Source of the DNA: Plazaster borealis
Taxonomy: Eukaryota > Echinodermata > Asteroidea > Forcipulatida > Labidiasteridae
Direction: 5' to 3'
Assembly (NCBI GenBank): GCA_021014325.1
Contig: CM037462.1
Coordinates: forward strand, 21,844,135-21,908,134
DNA: 64,000 nucleotides
The notes under the pieces were generated by a model. The model did no database searches. It saw only the letters and a list, made by a program, of their open reading frames with translations, and was not told the origin of the DNA. The position numbers were made by a program, and so were the translations under genes. Positions 9,976 to 21,657 of this stretch are shown one piece after another; positions within the stretch are counted from its first letter, which is position 1, and the number at the start of each line of letters is the position of its first letter.

Positions 9976-10499
9976 TTAAATGTGCCCTGCACAGTAATAC
10001 ATAGGGAAATTGACTCCAAATATGGTGCAACCAACATTTATGCCGCCAAGTGAATTGGGTCAACCTTGCACGGCATAGTAACTACATGTAACAGACAAAG
10101 ATAAGACACCACTAATCATGCTAAATGTAAACAAAAAATAAAATTGATTGTTGTTGAACCCGTTGCCAATTACAAGATTTCAACTAGCCTGTATCAACAG
10201 GCATGCTCAGTGATCTATTGGTGGAGACATCTGGACCAATTTCATGCCACTGCTTATAGACTGTGCAAGTCTTGCGCATATTTGAACTTCCAGGACAAAT
10301 GTGGTCCCAACCTTACGGAGTTTTATGTGGGCGAGATTTTGTTTTGTCAATTATTTTAGTTGTAACAGAGTATATGGCTATGAAAATTATATATGTTGTT
10401 GGGAATATGATTAACAATATGAAAGTAAAATCAATTCAACAAAATAAAGAACAAAACCTGAGAATAAGACTTGACCTCCGTTTCCGGTTACTTGTAAAC

Positions 10500-11266
10500 A
10501 TTTAATAGATGTTAAATTTGCATCGGGGATAAAGAATATTATATTTGGTTTTACCCGTACACCGATGTGTGTAAAGCACTGTATACTCAGTACTTTCCCG
10601 AGTCCTGTGAAAAAAAATCACAGGCATATTACTCGGGTGGGATTCGAACCCACGACCTTTGCAATTCTAGAGCAAATGTCTTACCAACTAGACCACCGAG
10701 ATTGCCCGGTAGCTATAGAGGCAGTTCGAATCCTATATTTTAGCAGCGGGGACCGCGACAATTTAATAGATGTTAAATTTGCATCGGGGATAAAGAATAT
10801 TATATTTGGTTTTACCCGTACACCGATGTGTGTAAAGCACTGTATACTCAGTACTTTCCCGAGTCCTGTGAAAAAAATCACAGGCATATTACTCGGGTGG
10901 GATTCGAACCCACGACCTTTGCCATTCTAGAGCAAATGTCTTACCAACTAGACCACCGAGATTGCCCGGTAGCTATAGAGGCAGTTCGAATCCTATATTT
11001 TAGCAGCGGGGACCGCGACAATTTTTTAACATCTATTAAATTGTCGCGGTCCCCGCTGCTAAAATATAGGATTCGAACTGCCTCTATAGCTACCGGGCAA
11101 TCTCGGTGGTCTAGTTGGTAAGACATTTGCTCTAGAATTGCAAAGGTCGTGGGTTCGAATCCCACCCGAGTAATATGCCTGTGATTTTTTTTCACAGGAC
11201 TCGGGAAAGTACTGAGTATACAGTGCTTTACACACATCGGTGTACGGGTAAAACCAAATATAATAT
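10500..11266. mobile_element. SINE cluster: head-to-tail dimer plus inverted copy, with 10-bp duplication
   Basis: Two minus-oriented copies (about 10500-10761 and 10762-11029) are followed by a plus-oriented copy (about 11030-11266). Each has an A-box-like TGGTCTAGTTGGTAAGAC and a perfect B box GGTTCGAATCC on its sense strand. ACTTGTAAAC occurs immediately on both sides (10490-10499 and 11267-11276), so the whole cluster appears to have entered as one event. The second and third copies form a near-perfect palindrome with arms of about 230 bp. Confidence 0.8.
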
Positions 11267-11317
11267 ACTTGTAAACAGTTAAGAGTTTTGCCCAACTGAC
11301 GGTCATGTTGTCATTAA

Positions 11318-11693
11318 AGGCACTGGACACATTTGGTAATTACTCAAAAAATATATTAGCATAACAACTTACTTGGTAACGAGCAACGGAGAGCTGTTTA
11401 AAGTATAAAACATTGTGAGAAACGACTCCCTCTGAAGTAACATAGTTTTTGAGAAAGAGGTAATTCCTCACTAAAATATTTGAATCTGAGAAAGACTTCA
11501 GGCCTGAAGCCTTTCTCAGGCATCTGAAAGCACACAAATGTTTTCAACAATGCGTTTTTTCTTTTATTATTTTCTTGCAACTTCGATGACCAATTGAGCC
11601 CAAATTTTCACAGGCTTGTTATTTTATGCATAGTTTGGGATACACCAAGTGAGAATACTGGTCTTTGACCATTAACAAAAGTGTATCCTGCCT
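11318..11693. mobile_element. piggyBac-like MITE, 376 bp, TTAA duplication
   Basis: The ends are AGGCACTGGACAC and GTGTATCCTGCCT, with TTAA at 11314-11317 and 11694-11697. The interior holds GGTAATTACTC, CATTGTGAGAAACGACTCCC and ATGACCAATTGAGCCCAAAT. I recall this family as abundant in echinoderm genomes, from memory. A fragment of the same type appears near 59440-59560. Confidence 0.8.
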
Positions 11694-11972
11694 TTAAACC
11701 TATGTAATAGACACATACATTCAGGCTTGATTGCAAACGGGGTTTCAAACAATAAGCATCCTCGTCCCAAGTTTTAATTTTGTTTGAATGTAAATTTTAA
11801 CAGATTATTTGTATAATACAAACATTTAAAAATTAACTTACTATGGGTATTTTTATTTTCAATAATTTTGTATAAATATAATTTAAAAAGAAGACTTGAT
11901 TTCATAGAAAAATATAGTCTTTGTTCATGTTTTTTTCTCGTTTTCGATATGCACGAGACTTGCACAGTCCTA

Positions 11973-12185
11973 TTGCGGAATTCTGCACACACTCTACATA
12001 GAATGTTGCGCTTTACAGGGTGCTGTGAGTGCAAAGTTTTGCTGTAAGCAGTGTCATGAAATTGGGCCCTGCTTTAGAATCCTGGGGTCGAAATCCCAAC
12101 CAAGTAGTAGGCCTGTGGATTTTTTCCCCAGCAGGGTTTGGAAGAGCACAGAGTAGACAGTGATTGTCACACATCATTTTAGGGT
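11973..12185 (+). repeat. Continuation of dispersed repeat with SINE remnant
   Basis: It matches 6030-6180: GTGCTGTGAGTGCAAAGTTT, then CATGAAATTGGGCCCTGC and a degenerate tRNA-SINE tail, GTAGTAGGCCTGTGGATT. It is the right flank of the target into which the 10257 element inserted. Confidence 0.6.
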
Positions 12186-12720
12186 AAAACAAAACAAAAA
12201 TAAAAATCTAATCATACTGAAAAAATGAAAAATCTACGAGAGAGCTAGACGATGAAAAAATAATGAGATTTGTTAAAGAGCACTCATGAAAACAAGGTGT
12301 GCATCTTCATACAGGTGGCCAAAGAGGCAATTTTCATTTCAATCTCAGAGTGACATGTCGGCGCTCATCAAAAGCCGGTGAAATTCATTCCAGGAGAGAT
12401 GGCAACGTCTTCATTTCCTTAATCAACTCGGTCCCCACTTCCTGATCTAAAGCAATTCATACCCAGCATTTATACAGCCATTAGCTTTTTCAGTTTCTCA
12501 TTGAAAAATGCATTTTTTCTTTGTATTCAGCAACTGAATAATAATTTTAAACAATGTAATAATAACTGTTGAGAATGCTTAATAAGATTTAAATAATTAT
12601 TTATTTTAGAATGAAAAATTCCTTTTTGCAGGCTGCTTGAGTTTTTTAGCCAATGAGTGTTTTTTTTTTTTAAAGGGAATTTTTATTCAGTTCGCAGGAT
12701 ATTGTGTTTCATAAGTTACA
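12186..12720. other. Intron sequence without recognised elements
   Basis: AT-rich sequence with a poly(T) run near 12660. No element or coding signal seen. Confidence 0.45.
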
Positions 12721-12721
12721 A

Positions 12722-12825
12722 TTTCTTTAGTAGACATTAAATTTGCATCAGGCATAAAGACTCGGGGAAAGTACTGAGTATACAGTGATTTACACACATC
12801 GGTGTATGGGTAAAACCAAATAATA
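12722..12825 (+). mobile_element. Tail fragment of the tRNA-SINE family at 10500
   Basis: ACATTAAATTTGCATCAGGC and GAAAGTACTGAGTATACAGT, then CACATCGGTGTATGGGTAAA, match the 3' part of the 10500-11266 SINEs. The tRNA-like head is missing. Confidence 0.7.
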
Positions 12826-12846
12826 TTACAATTTCTTCTTTTTTAA

Positions 12847-13129
12847 AAGGGAAAGTATACCTTTGATTTTTGGAACCGTTCGATTGTTTTAATATATATA
12901 TAAATGTAGATATATACCATAAAACTAACCTGTGAAAGTTTGATTTCAAAAGGTGGTTGCGCTTTTGAGATATTGCCAAAAATCTGGAGCGGTAACATGT
13001 ATGTCCATGCAGGAAGAATAATCCATATTGGAATATACAATCTGAGAAATGTTACTGTCAGTAACGTTTCTACGTTGCTGACATAAACATTTCTCAGATT
13101 CAAATTTTTGGGGATTAAAAACTGACCCT
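12847..13129. mobile_element. piggyBac-like MITE, internally deleted copy
   Basis: The ends AAGGGAAAGTATACCTTTG and ACTGACCCT are flanked by TTAA (12843-12846 and 13130-13133). The interior (TTTTTGGAACCG, ACCATAAAACTAACC, GTTTCTACGTTGCTG) matches 31126 and 48583, but about 100 bp are absent. Confidence 0.75.
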
Positions 13130-13450
13130 TTAAATATTTGAATGTCTGAAGTATTTATATCTGAGAATGATCAGAGCGTAGTTAAGATAACTAAAAATAT
13201 ATTCTTTATCCCCGACGCTATCATTTTCATAAATTAAACAAAGTAAGAATTTTCTTTTAAAAGCTGCACAGTGCTGCTTACTCGTTTAGCCACATGTGTG
13301 ATGCTTAGGGGATCAGTGTTAGTTAACATCCAATTTTACACCAAAACTGTCACAGCAACTACTGTATTATTTCTAGCACACATCAAAATGCAAACACAAT
13401 GTCAGAAAGTGTGTTAAGTAGTGTAAAATATGGACAGTAAATTATGTATT

Positions 13451-13879
13451 ATAATATACCGCACACATAGATCCTTGTCATTTGGTTGGTGGAACACATG
13501 TTCACATGTCATACTTTATTTTGCCATGTGTTAACTGCTGTGACGCGTGACGCTAACAAATTTAATATAGGACTCCTATATTAATAAATATAGGACTCCT
13601 ATATTAATAAATATAGGACTCCTATATTAATAAATAGATTGATAAATATAGGATGCTTGGGACACTTCGCAGTGTCGTGTCGTATCCCGTCCATTTTGTC
13701 CCAATGAAACAAGGTTATGTCACGGCACGCCGGACAGGGTGTTTCATGGAAGAGTTGTTTAGAAGTTTTTTAACAGAATTTTCAGAGTGTGGGGTGGACG
13801 AGTTTCCGTGTCTATTTTGTGTTTATTGTGGAAAAAATGAAAACATCAAAGGACAAGGATCTATGTGGGTATTATATAA
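13451..13879. repeat. Inverted-repeat-bounded block of about 430 bp
   Basis: ATACCGCACACATAGATCCT on the left (from 13455) is the near inverse of GGACAAGGATCTATGTGG on the right (13851-13868). Arms are about 28 bp. The block encloses the palindromic 23-bp repeat at 13564. It may be a foldback element; no target duplication is clear. Confidence 0.5.
13564..13655. repeat. Palindromic 23-bp tandem repeat
   Basis: Each unit holds AATATAGGACTCCTATATT, a near-perfect palindrome. Starts at 13565, 13588 and 13611 are followed by a broken fourth unit at 13646. Single strands could fold into a row of hairpins. Confidence 0.9.
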
Positions 13880-14246
13880 AACAAATATTGAATGCATTTC
13901 GTACATGCAATAGAATGTAATCACTTGGTGAAATCTGGCTTTTCCATTTCACTCGACTTCTCCTTGTTGAAATGGAATAGTGTAGATTTTACTTGTGATT
14001 ATATACTGCAGCAAAGCAATCAAATATATCCAATATTTGCAAACTATAATGGTGATGGGTGAGAGGACGTTTTTGTTTTTTGTCTTGTAGAGTGGCGGCA
14101 ATTTTTTTTCTCATGAAGTTTTGCAGTTACACTCCAGCATGACTCCATTCTACTTTCTCTTCAAGAATGATAGCAAGAATGTTGTAGATTAAAATTTGAG
14201 CATTGAAAACAGATGTGAAGGCCAAGTTAGAAGAAGGAATTTACAA

Positions 14247-17200
14247 ATTTGGATGGGTTAGGTAGGGTAAGGTTGGGTAAAGCTTGGGGTAAGTTAGTTG
14301 GGACAGCTTGGGGTTGAAGTTGGGACAGCTTGGGATCAGGTTAGGTTGAGCTTAGGGTAAGTTAATGGGGATGGCTTGGGGTTGGAGTTGGGACAGCTTG
14401 GGATCAGGTTGGGTTGAGCTTAGGGTAAGTTAATGGGGATGGCTTGGGGTTGAAGTTGGGACAGCTTGGGATCAGGTTGGGTTGGGCTTAGGGTAAGTTA
14501 GTGGGAATGGCTTGGGGTTGGAGTTGGGACAGCTTGGGATCAGGTTGGGTTGAGCTTAGGATAAGTTAGTGGGGATGGCTTGGGGTTGGAGTTGGGAAAG
14601 CTTGGGATCAGGTTGGGTTGGGCTTAGGGTAAGTTAGTGGGAATGGCTTGGGGTTGGAGTTGGGACAGCTTGGGATCAGGTTGGGTTGAACTTAGGGTAA
14701 GTTAGTGGGCATGGCTTGGGGTTGGAGTTGGGAAAGCTTGGAATCAGGTTGGGTTTAGCTCAGGATAAGTTAGTGGGGATGGCTTGGGGTTGGAGTTGGG
14801 AAAGCTTGGGATCAGGTTGGGTTGGGCTTAGGGTAAGTTAGTGGGCATGGCTTGGGGTTGGAGTTGGGAAAGCTTGGGATCAGGTTGGGTTGAGCTTAGG
14901 ATAAGTTAGTGGGGATGGCTTGGGATTGGAGTTGGGAAAGCTTGGGATCAGGTTGGGTTGGGCTTAGGGTAAGTTAGTGGGCATGGCTTGGGGTTGGAGT
15001 TGGGAAAGCTTGGGATCAGGTTGGGTTGAGCTTAGGGTAAGTTAGTGGGCATGGCTTGGGGTTGGAGTTGGGAAAGCTTGGGATCAGGTTGGGTTGAGCT
15101 TAGGGTAAGTTAGTGGGGATGGCTTGGGGTTGGAGTTGGGACAGCTTGTAATCAGGTTGGGTTGGGCTTAGGGTAAGTTAATGGGGATGGCTTGGGGATG
15201 GAGTTGGGACAGCTTGGGATCAGGTTGGGTTGGGCTTAGGGTAAGTTAGAGGGGATGGCTTGGGTTGGAGTTGGGACAGCTTGGGATCAGGTTGGGTTGA
15301 GCTTAGGGTAAGTTAATGGGGATGGCTTGGGGTTGGAGTTGGGACAGCTTGTGATCAGGTTGGGTTGAGCTTAGGGTAAGTTAGAGGGGATGGCTTGGGT
15401 TGGAGTTGGGACAGCTTGGGATCAGGTTGGGTTGGGCTTAGGATAAGTTAGTGGGGATGGCTTGGGGTTGGAATCGGGACAGCTTTGGATCACGTTGGGT
15501 TGAGCTTAGGATAAGTTAGTGGGGATGGCTTGGGGTTGGAGTTGGGACAGATTGGGTTAAGGTTGGGTTGAGCTTAGGGTAAGTTAGTGAAGATGGCTTG
15601 GGGTTGGAGTTGGGACAGCGTGGGATCAGGTTAGGTTGAGTTTAGGGTAAGTAAGTGGGAAAGGCTTGGGGTTGGAATCGGGACAGCTTGGGATCACGTT
15701 GGGTTGAGCTTAGGGTAAGTAAGTTGGGACAGCTTGGGGTTGAAGTTGGGACAGCTTGTGATCACGTTAGGTTGAGCTTAGGATAAGTTAGTGGGGATGG
15801 CTTGGGGTTGGAATCGGGAAAGCTTGGGATCACGTTGGGTTGAGTTTAGGGTAAGTTAGTTGGGATGGCTTGGGGTTGGAGTTGGGACAGCTTGGGATCA
15901 GGTTAGGTTGAGCTTAGGGTAAGTTAGTGGGAGAGGCTTGGGGTTGGAATCGGGAAAGCTTGGGATCACGTTGGGTTGAGTTTAGGGTAAGTTAGTTGGG
16001 ATGGCTTGGGGTTGGAGTTGGGACAGCTTGGGATCAGGTTGGGTTGAGCTTAGGGTAAGTTAGTGGGAGAGGCTTGGGGTTGGAATCGGGAAAGCTTGGG
16101 ATCACGTTGGGTTGAGCTTAGGGTAAGTTAGTGGGAATGGCTTGGGGTTGGAGTTGGGACAGCATGGGATCAGGTTGGGTTGAGCTTAGGGTAAGTTAGT
16201 GGGGATGGCTTGGGGTTGGAGTTGGGACAGCTGGGATCAGGTTGGGTTGGGCTTAGGGTTACTTAGTGGGGATGGCTTGGGGTTGGAGTTGGGACAGCTT
16301 TGGATCAGGTTGGGTTGAGCTTAGGATAAGTTAGTGGGGATGGCTTGGGGTTGGAGTTGGGACAGCTTGGGATCAGGTTGGGTTGAGCTTAGGGTAAGTT
16401 AGTGGGCATGGCTTGGGGTTGGAGTTGGGAAAGCTTGGGATCAGGTTGGGTTGAGCTTAGGGTAAGTTAGTGGGGATGGCTTGGGGTTGGAGTTGGGACA
16501 TCTTGGGATCACGTTGGGTTGAGCCTAGGGTAAATTAGTGGGCATGGCTAGGGGTTGGAGTTGGGAAAGCTTGGGATCAGGTTGGGTTGGGCTTAGGGTT
16601 AGTTAGTGGGGATGGCTTGGGGTTGGAGTTGGGACAGCTTGGGATCAGGTTGGGTTGAGCTTAGGGTAAGTTAGTGGGAGAGGCTTGGGGTTGGAATCGG
16701 GAAAGCTTGGGATCACGTTGGGTTGAGTTTAGGGTAAGTTAGTTGGGATGGCTTGGGGTTGGAGTTGGGACAGCTTGGGATCAGGTTGGGTTGAACTTAG
16801 GGTAAGTTAGTGGGAGAGGCTTGGGGTTGGAATCGGGAAAGCTTGGGATCACGTTGGGTTGAGCTTAGGGTAAGTTAGTGGGAATGGCTTGGGGTTGGAG
16901 TTGGGACAGCATGGGATCAGGTTGGGTTGAGCTTAGGGTAGGTTAGTGGGAAAGGCTTGGGGTTGGAGTTAGAATGGCTTGGGGTTGGAGTTGGAATGGC
17001 TTGGAATCAGGTTGGGTTGGGCTTAGGGTAAGTTAGTGGGCATGGCTTGGGGTTGGAGTTGGGAAAGCTTGGGATCAGGTTGGGTTGAGCTTAGGGTAAG
17101 TTATTGGGGATGGCTTGGGGTTGGAGTTGGGACAGCTTTGGATCATGATGGGTTGAGCTTAGGGTAAGTTAGTGGGAATGGCTTGGGGTTGGAGTTGGAA

Positions 17201-18185
17201 TGGCTTGGGATCAGGTTGGGCTGAGCTTAGGGTAAGTTAATGGGGATGGCTTGGGGTTGGAGTTGGGACAGCTTTGGATCATGATGGGTTGAGCTTAGGG
17301 TAAGTTAGTGGGAATGGCTTGGGGTTGGAGATGGAATGGCTTGGGATCAGGTTGGGCTGAGCTTAGGGTAAGTTAATGGGGATGGCTTGGGGTTGGAGTT
17401 GGGACAGCTTTGGATCAGGTTGGGTTGAGCTTAGGGTAAGTTAGTGGGGATGGCTTGGGGTTGGAGTTGGGAAAGCTTGGGATCACGTTGAGTTGAGCTT
17501 AGGGTAAGTTAATTGGGAATGGCTTGGGGTTGGAGTTGGGACAGCTTTGGATCAGGTTAGGTTGAGCTTAGGGTAAGTTAGTGGGGATGGCTTGGGGTTG
17601 GAGTTGGGACAGCTTGGGATCAGGTTGGGTTGGGCTTAGGGTTACTTAGTGGGGATGGCTTGGGGTTGGAGTTGGGACAGCTTTGGATCAGGTTGGGTTG
17701 AGCTTAGGATAAGTTAGTGGGGATGGCTTGGGGTTGGAGTTGGGACAGCTTGGGATCAGGTTGGGTTGAGCTTAGGGTAAGTTAGTGGGGATGGCTTGGG
17801 GTTGGAGTTGGGAAAGCTTGGGATCAGGTTGGGTTGAGCTTAGGGTAAGTTAGTGGGGATGGCTTGGGGTTGGAGTTGGGACATCTTGGGATCACGTTGG
17901 GTTGAGCCTAGGGTAAATTAGTGGGCATGGCTAGGGGTTGGAGTTGGGAAAGCTTGGGATCAGGTTGGGTTGGGCTTAGGGTTAGTTTGTGGGGATGGCT
18001 TGGGGTTGGAGTTGGGACAGCTTGGGATCAGGTTGGGTTGAGCTTAGGGTAAGTTAGGGGGAATGGCTTGGGGTTGGAGTTGGAATGGCTTGGGGTTAGG
18101 CTGAGTTTGGTTTGGTTGGATGATTTGGGTTGGGAAAGGATGCATTGAGTTGCGTTGACCTGGGTTGGGTCAGCTTGGGGTGGGG
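14247..18185. repeat. Large 68-bp G-rich satellite-like array, about 57 copies
   Basis: A 68-bp unit (TTAGGGTAAGTTAGTGGGGA, then TGGCTTGGGGTTGGAGTTGG, GACAGCTTGGGATCAGGTTG and GGTTGAGC) repeats for 3.9 kb. It has diagnostic variants such as AATCGGGAAAGC, GATCACGTTGGG and GGGCATGG. GCTTGGG or GCTTAGG recurs three times per unit, hinting at a smaller ancestral repeat. Purine and pyrimidine are strongly asymmetric: the plus strand is G-rich and the gene's RNA would be C-rich. Edges decay at 14247-14300 and 18060-18185. Confidence 0.97.
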
Positions 18186-18894
18186 TTTGTAGGTCCGTTT
18201 TTATTGAGAGGTGGAATGTGTTTGGTCGGGTCCAATTCAGTTAGCTAGCATATGATTATTCATGAGCAACTACCAACCATCTCAAATGAATTGACATGAA
18301 ATAGACTTTAGCAGCACAACTACAAATGACACAATATGTACGGTGATATATCAAAGCATTCCTTCATTTTACAAATACACTTAAATCAAAAAACAAAATG
18401 AACAAAACTCAGATTACACAGTGGTAGCTTACTGCGTGGATTTGACTGCCATCTCGCCAATGTCAGGCAGACACAGCCAGGACAAACTGCTCACGTTTAC
18501 ATGCAAGTTGTAAGGGGGGAAAAAAACAAAAAACACACTGAAGAAAACTAAGGGCATGATGAACCTACATGTAGAAATGTGTGAACAATTTTCAATTCAG
18601 AAGGGTTTTTTTCATACAAGTTTGAATCAGTGGGGAAATTATTGCTACTTTTCTTTATGATCATTGCTTTATAAAGGCAAAGTATACATTTGGTTTTTGG
18701 AACCGTGTGATTGTTTTAATCCCATATAAATGGAGATATATACCATAAAACTAACCACTGAAAATATCACAAGACCGCAGGGCTCATACCTAAAACTGTT
18801 TAACAAACCAGAATTTATTTTACAAGATCAGAGTATAGAGAACTTTCTACAAATTTGTACATTTTGTATGAACAAGCACTAAGAGAATATTTTT
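18186..18894. other. Intron sequence with one TTAA-element fragment
   Basis: Mostly unassigned AT-rich DNA. The segment 18672-18763 (GCAAAGTATACATTTGG, GGAACCGTGTGATTG, ACCATAAAACTAACC) is an end fragment of the 31126/48583 element family. Confidence 0.55.
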
Positions 18895-19165
18895 ATCTTT
18901 TGTGTTATGGGTAAGTATACTTTGATACTCAACAAAATGAGGGATATTTACCAGACTCAATGTCAACATTTGAACATTTTAAGTTTTTTACTAAAGATAT
19001 TACAGTTTAGTATTATTATTCAACTGAAAAATATGTCCGGTCCTGAGTTTATTGGCCCAATGATAAAATCACTGGCCTCAGGCCTGCGGTCCAGAGTAAA
19101 TTTTGAGCCCTGCGGTTGTAAAATTTTCAAGGTTGATCAGCGAGCAGTCGCTGACACCAAGTTTA
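18895..19165. repeat. Dispersed repeat, copy also at 47985
   Basis: Shared strings with 47985-48200 include ACTCAATGTCAACATTTG, ATTATTCAACTGAAAAA, GTCCGGTCCTGAGTTTAT and AGTAAATTTTGAGCCCTG. Its class is unknown. Confidence 0.6.
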
Positions 19166-20089
19166 ACTTTTTCAAGAATCTAACAATCTGAAATTCTGAG
19201 TTTTAAACTTCATTGTCACAGCCCTGTAATATTTGTTTGTTCCATTTTTTTGTTAGTTCTGCATTCTGAGCGAACTACCGTTAAAGTTACTATGATCACT
19301 ACACTAAGTCTTATATTTTTTGACTTTATATGATGGTGTTTGAAAAGAAAAAACATACAATATGCAATTTCTTTCTTCTTTGAGATTGCTTTTTAGTTAT
19401 ACACATGCAGTGAAGGGTTTCATCCACAAAACTAACTTGGTAATTCCCTTTAGAGTTTAAGACAATCCCGAGTGAATTGCGTGCAAGCGAATCTATCATC
19501 TGCCGCAAAGGTTAGGACAAGAATGTGGTAATGAGGCAAATTAGACAAAAAAGCAAAAGAGAAATCGAATGTGGAAAAAAAAAACCTCACTAGCAAACTT
19601 GTCCAAACGGTGTACTTAATACTGAAACCACTGGATGAGGGCAATTATTTATTGACTCGATTCCATTCTCGGATTTCAAATTTATTGCCGGTGCTCCATT
19701 CTATTTTAAGTTTCTTAACGATTCTGGGGATGAAAATGAACCATGATGATTCGGCCTCATGGTGTCACACTCGATTCGGCTCAGGGGAAAGGTTACCAAG
19801 GTTTTTTTACTCGCTGCCGTTCAGTCGCATCGGTGGAAAAGAAACATTCTGCCTGTGATTTCTCTTTCTCTGTCGTTTTCAGATAAGCATATCTTTCTTA
19901 ACCTCCCAGGAGGTTTAACCTTTGACATTTCCTTTAAAGGTAAGTTTAGAGCGTTAGTATAACTTGACAAATTTCAGGAGGATGTGCTTCCCATGGGCAT
20001 TAGTCAACACTAGGGGGCAGCAGACATACTAAAATTCTAAGTGTGCATACACTGTAAGGCCATGTCTGAATTGATGGCTTCAGCAATAG
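19166..20089. other. Intron sequence without recognised elements
   Basis: Unassigned intronic DNA. Frames at 19571-19858 and 19759-19962 show no family resemblance or splice context. Confidence 0.45.
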
Positions 20090-20245
20090 CTATTACCAAA
20101 ATTATGCTTATCAGAAAAAGGTTACCAGCTAAAATACCATTTCACACATGTAGCATATGTGACTGGTATCCTGCTTAGTGTTGCTTAGCAGAAAATTTGT
20201 AAGCAACATTTTTCTGCTTAAACAGCTCTATGAAATTTGGCCCAG
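20090..20245. repeat. GCTTAAGCA-type palindromic element
   Basis: GGTTACCAGCTAAAATACCA and GTGACTGGTATCCTGC, then GCTTAAACAGCTCTATGA and AATTTGGCCC, match the family at 53566 and 55893. The left end is truncated. Confidence 0.75.
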
Positions 20246-21082
20246 ATTGCTGAAAAGGCCTATTCCCAAATGTAGCCATTGCAGCCAACGGGCATAGCCA
20301 TAGCCGAATTCACTTGATTCGGACAACGGCTAACAATGGACTACCAGGCACAACATAAGTCAATAATATAGCATCTCAAATATTCCAAAATACTTTTAGC
20401 CGGTATTTCGTCTCGGAAACCTCAGCACACACCTCCGAAAAGATCCTCCCCTTTAAAAATGTCCGCTGGCCCATTGCCAGATATTAAAACAGCTGCAGAC
20501 TAGTCACTAAGTAGTCTGGCAAGCTTGTCAAAATATGCCACCAAAATACTCAAATGAAAGACATCTCTAATTGAGCACTCTGTGTTTATATGACTAAAAA
20601 GCCTAGTCACATGAAAATTAGTCACTAACGAAACATTGGAGTGTAAAATTTGAAGCGAATTTAACGTTATTAAGTCCTGTTAAAAGATTCACCCAAGCTG
20701 ACGAGTGCTCAAATTTTGGATAATGTGTCGGCATTTGCATCAATTATGAATCACCCAACATACCTGTCCAGTTAGAGGACCAAAATACCTGTATAGACAA
20801 ACATTGACTCATAATGAAAAATGTGTAAAAAACAATTGTTTTTCTAAAAGGGGGAAAAACAAAGGCTTGTGAAATATTCTTAAGTTACATGTAAAAACAC
20901 TTGTACATCAAAACTGATTGATGGGTAAAAACACAATTCCCCTCTAAGTAGTAAAAGACAAATCCATTAATGTTTTGATGTTTTGGTTTTTGCGGAATGG
21001 ATACCCAGCAAAACACACACCTTCATATCAGGAGTTGTCTTTTTTAAGGTCTTAAAACATAAATTGTTAGCGGACATCTTAC
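20246..21082. other. Intron sequence, partly old dispersed repeat
   Basis: Around 20265-20330, GCCATAGCCGAATTCACTTG recalls the 3671 palindromic element. Around 20450-20650, GTCCGCTGGCCCATTGCCAG recalls 29545-29750. The rest is unassigned. Confidence 0.4.
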
Positions 21083-21252
21083 CTCAAGCTCCGGGAGCGA
21101 GGTCTGAAGTTGGGTGACCGTCTCCCGCTTTCCTCCACATCAAGGAGTACGTTTCCCTCACTACCGCTGAGATGCTGCGTAAGGAGATGAAGGTCCTCCA
21201 CAGTGGGCTGGTATGGCAGCTGATGAAGACGCTCCTGACTGGAGCAAGATGA
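21083..21252 (-). CDS. MAST: MAST-like exon, pre-kinase domain (170 nt)
   Basis: The acceptor TTTTGTTGTCAG and donor GTAAGATG bound 170 nt. It encodes [20 protein letters not shown], then [12 protein letters not shown], a variable acidic stretch, and RPRSRSL, ending in phase 2. The last codon completes as serine with the first base of the exon at 5208. This matches [12 protein letters not shown] and RPRSRSLSPGRSP of vertebrate MASTs. The following intron (5209-21082) is 15.9 kb and carries the 4-kb 68-bp array. Confidence 0.95.
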
Positions 21253-21657
21253 CTGACAACAAAAGGAAAGGAGAAATGGTTTTCATTCTTACGGTTTTTT
21301 GATAAAAAGTGAACAAGGACTTTGACAGTAAATGAATTCTTCTCAGGAATACTTCTCAGGAAAAAGTATACTTCAGAACTGAATCTGTCATGCAAATACT
21401 TTAATTTGCATAATATGATGTTATCATTGCCAAAACAACGTATGCAAGCTAAGAACCATCCACAAACAAAATCTAATGTAAGTTTATTTGGCTGGTAAAC
21501 CTGTTTTTACACAACTTTTCTTGAGACAGATCAGCAACGAGTTAAGAATTTCTTACAATTGGAATTGTGTTTTTTTTCTCCAATGTTTTGGGGGAAATAA
21601 TAATACTATTAAATCTTCACATTATGGAATAAAAAATCTAAGTACAGGTTTTCTTAC

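Larger units (their letters stand above)
10257..11972. mobile_element. PIF-like element (same family as 46949) with two nested insertions
   Basis: The ends TAGACTGTGCAAGTC and GACTTGCACAGTCCTA are inverted repeats. Internal sequence such as ATTTGAACTTCCAGGAC, GGGCGAGATTTTGTTTTGTC and AAGCATCCTCGTCCCA matches the cleaner 704-bp copy at 46949-47652. The extra length comes from a SINE cluster at 10500-11266 and a TTAA element at 11318-11693. Flanks TTA and TTG suggest a decayed three-base duplication. Confidence 0.75.

Noticed and set aside
14247..18185. Telomeric repeat because of TTAGGG
   Set aside because: TTAGGG occurs only once per 68-bp unit and is not tandem. This is a minisatellite.
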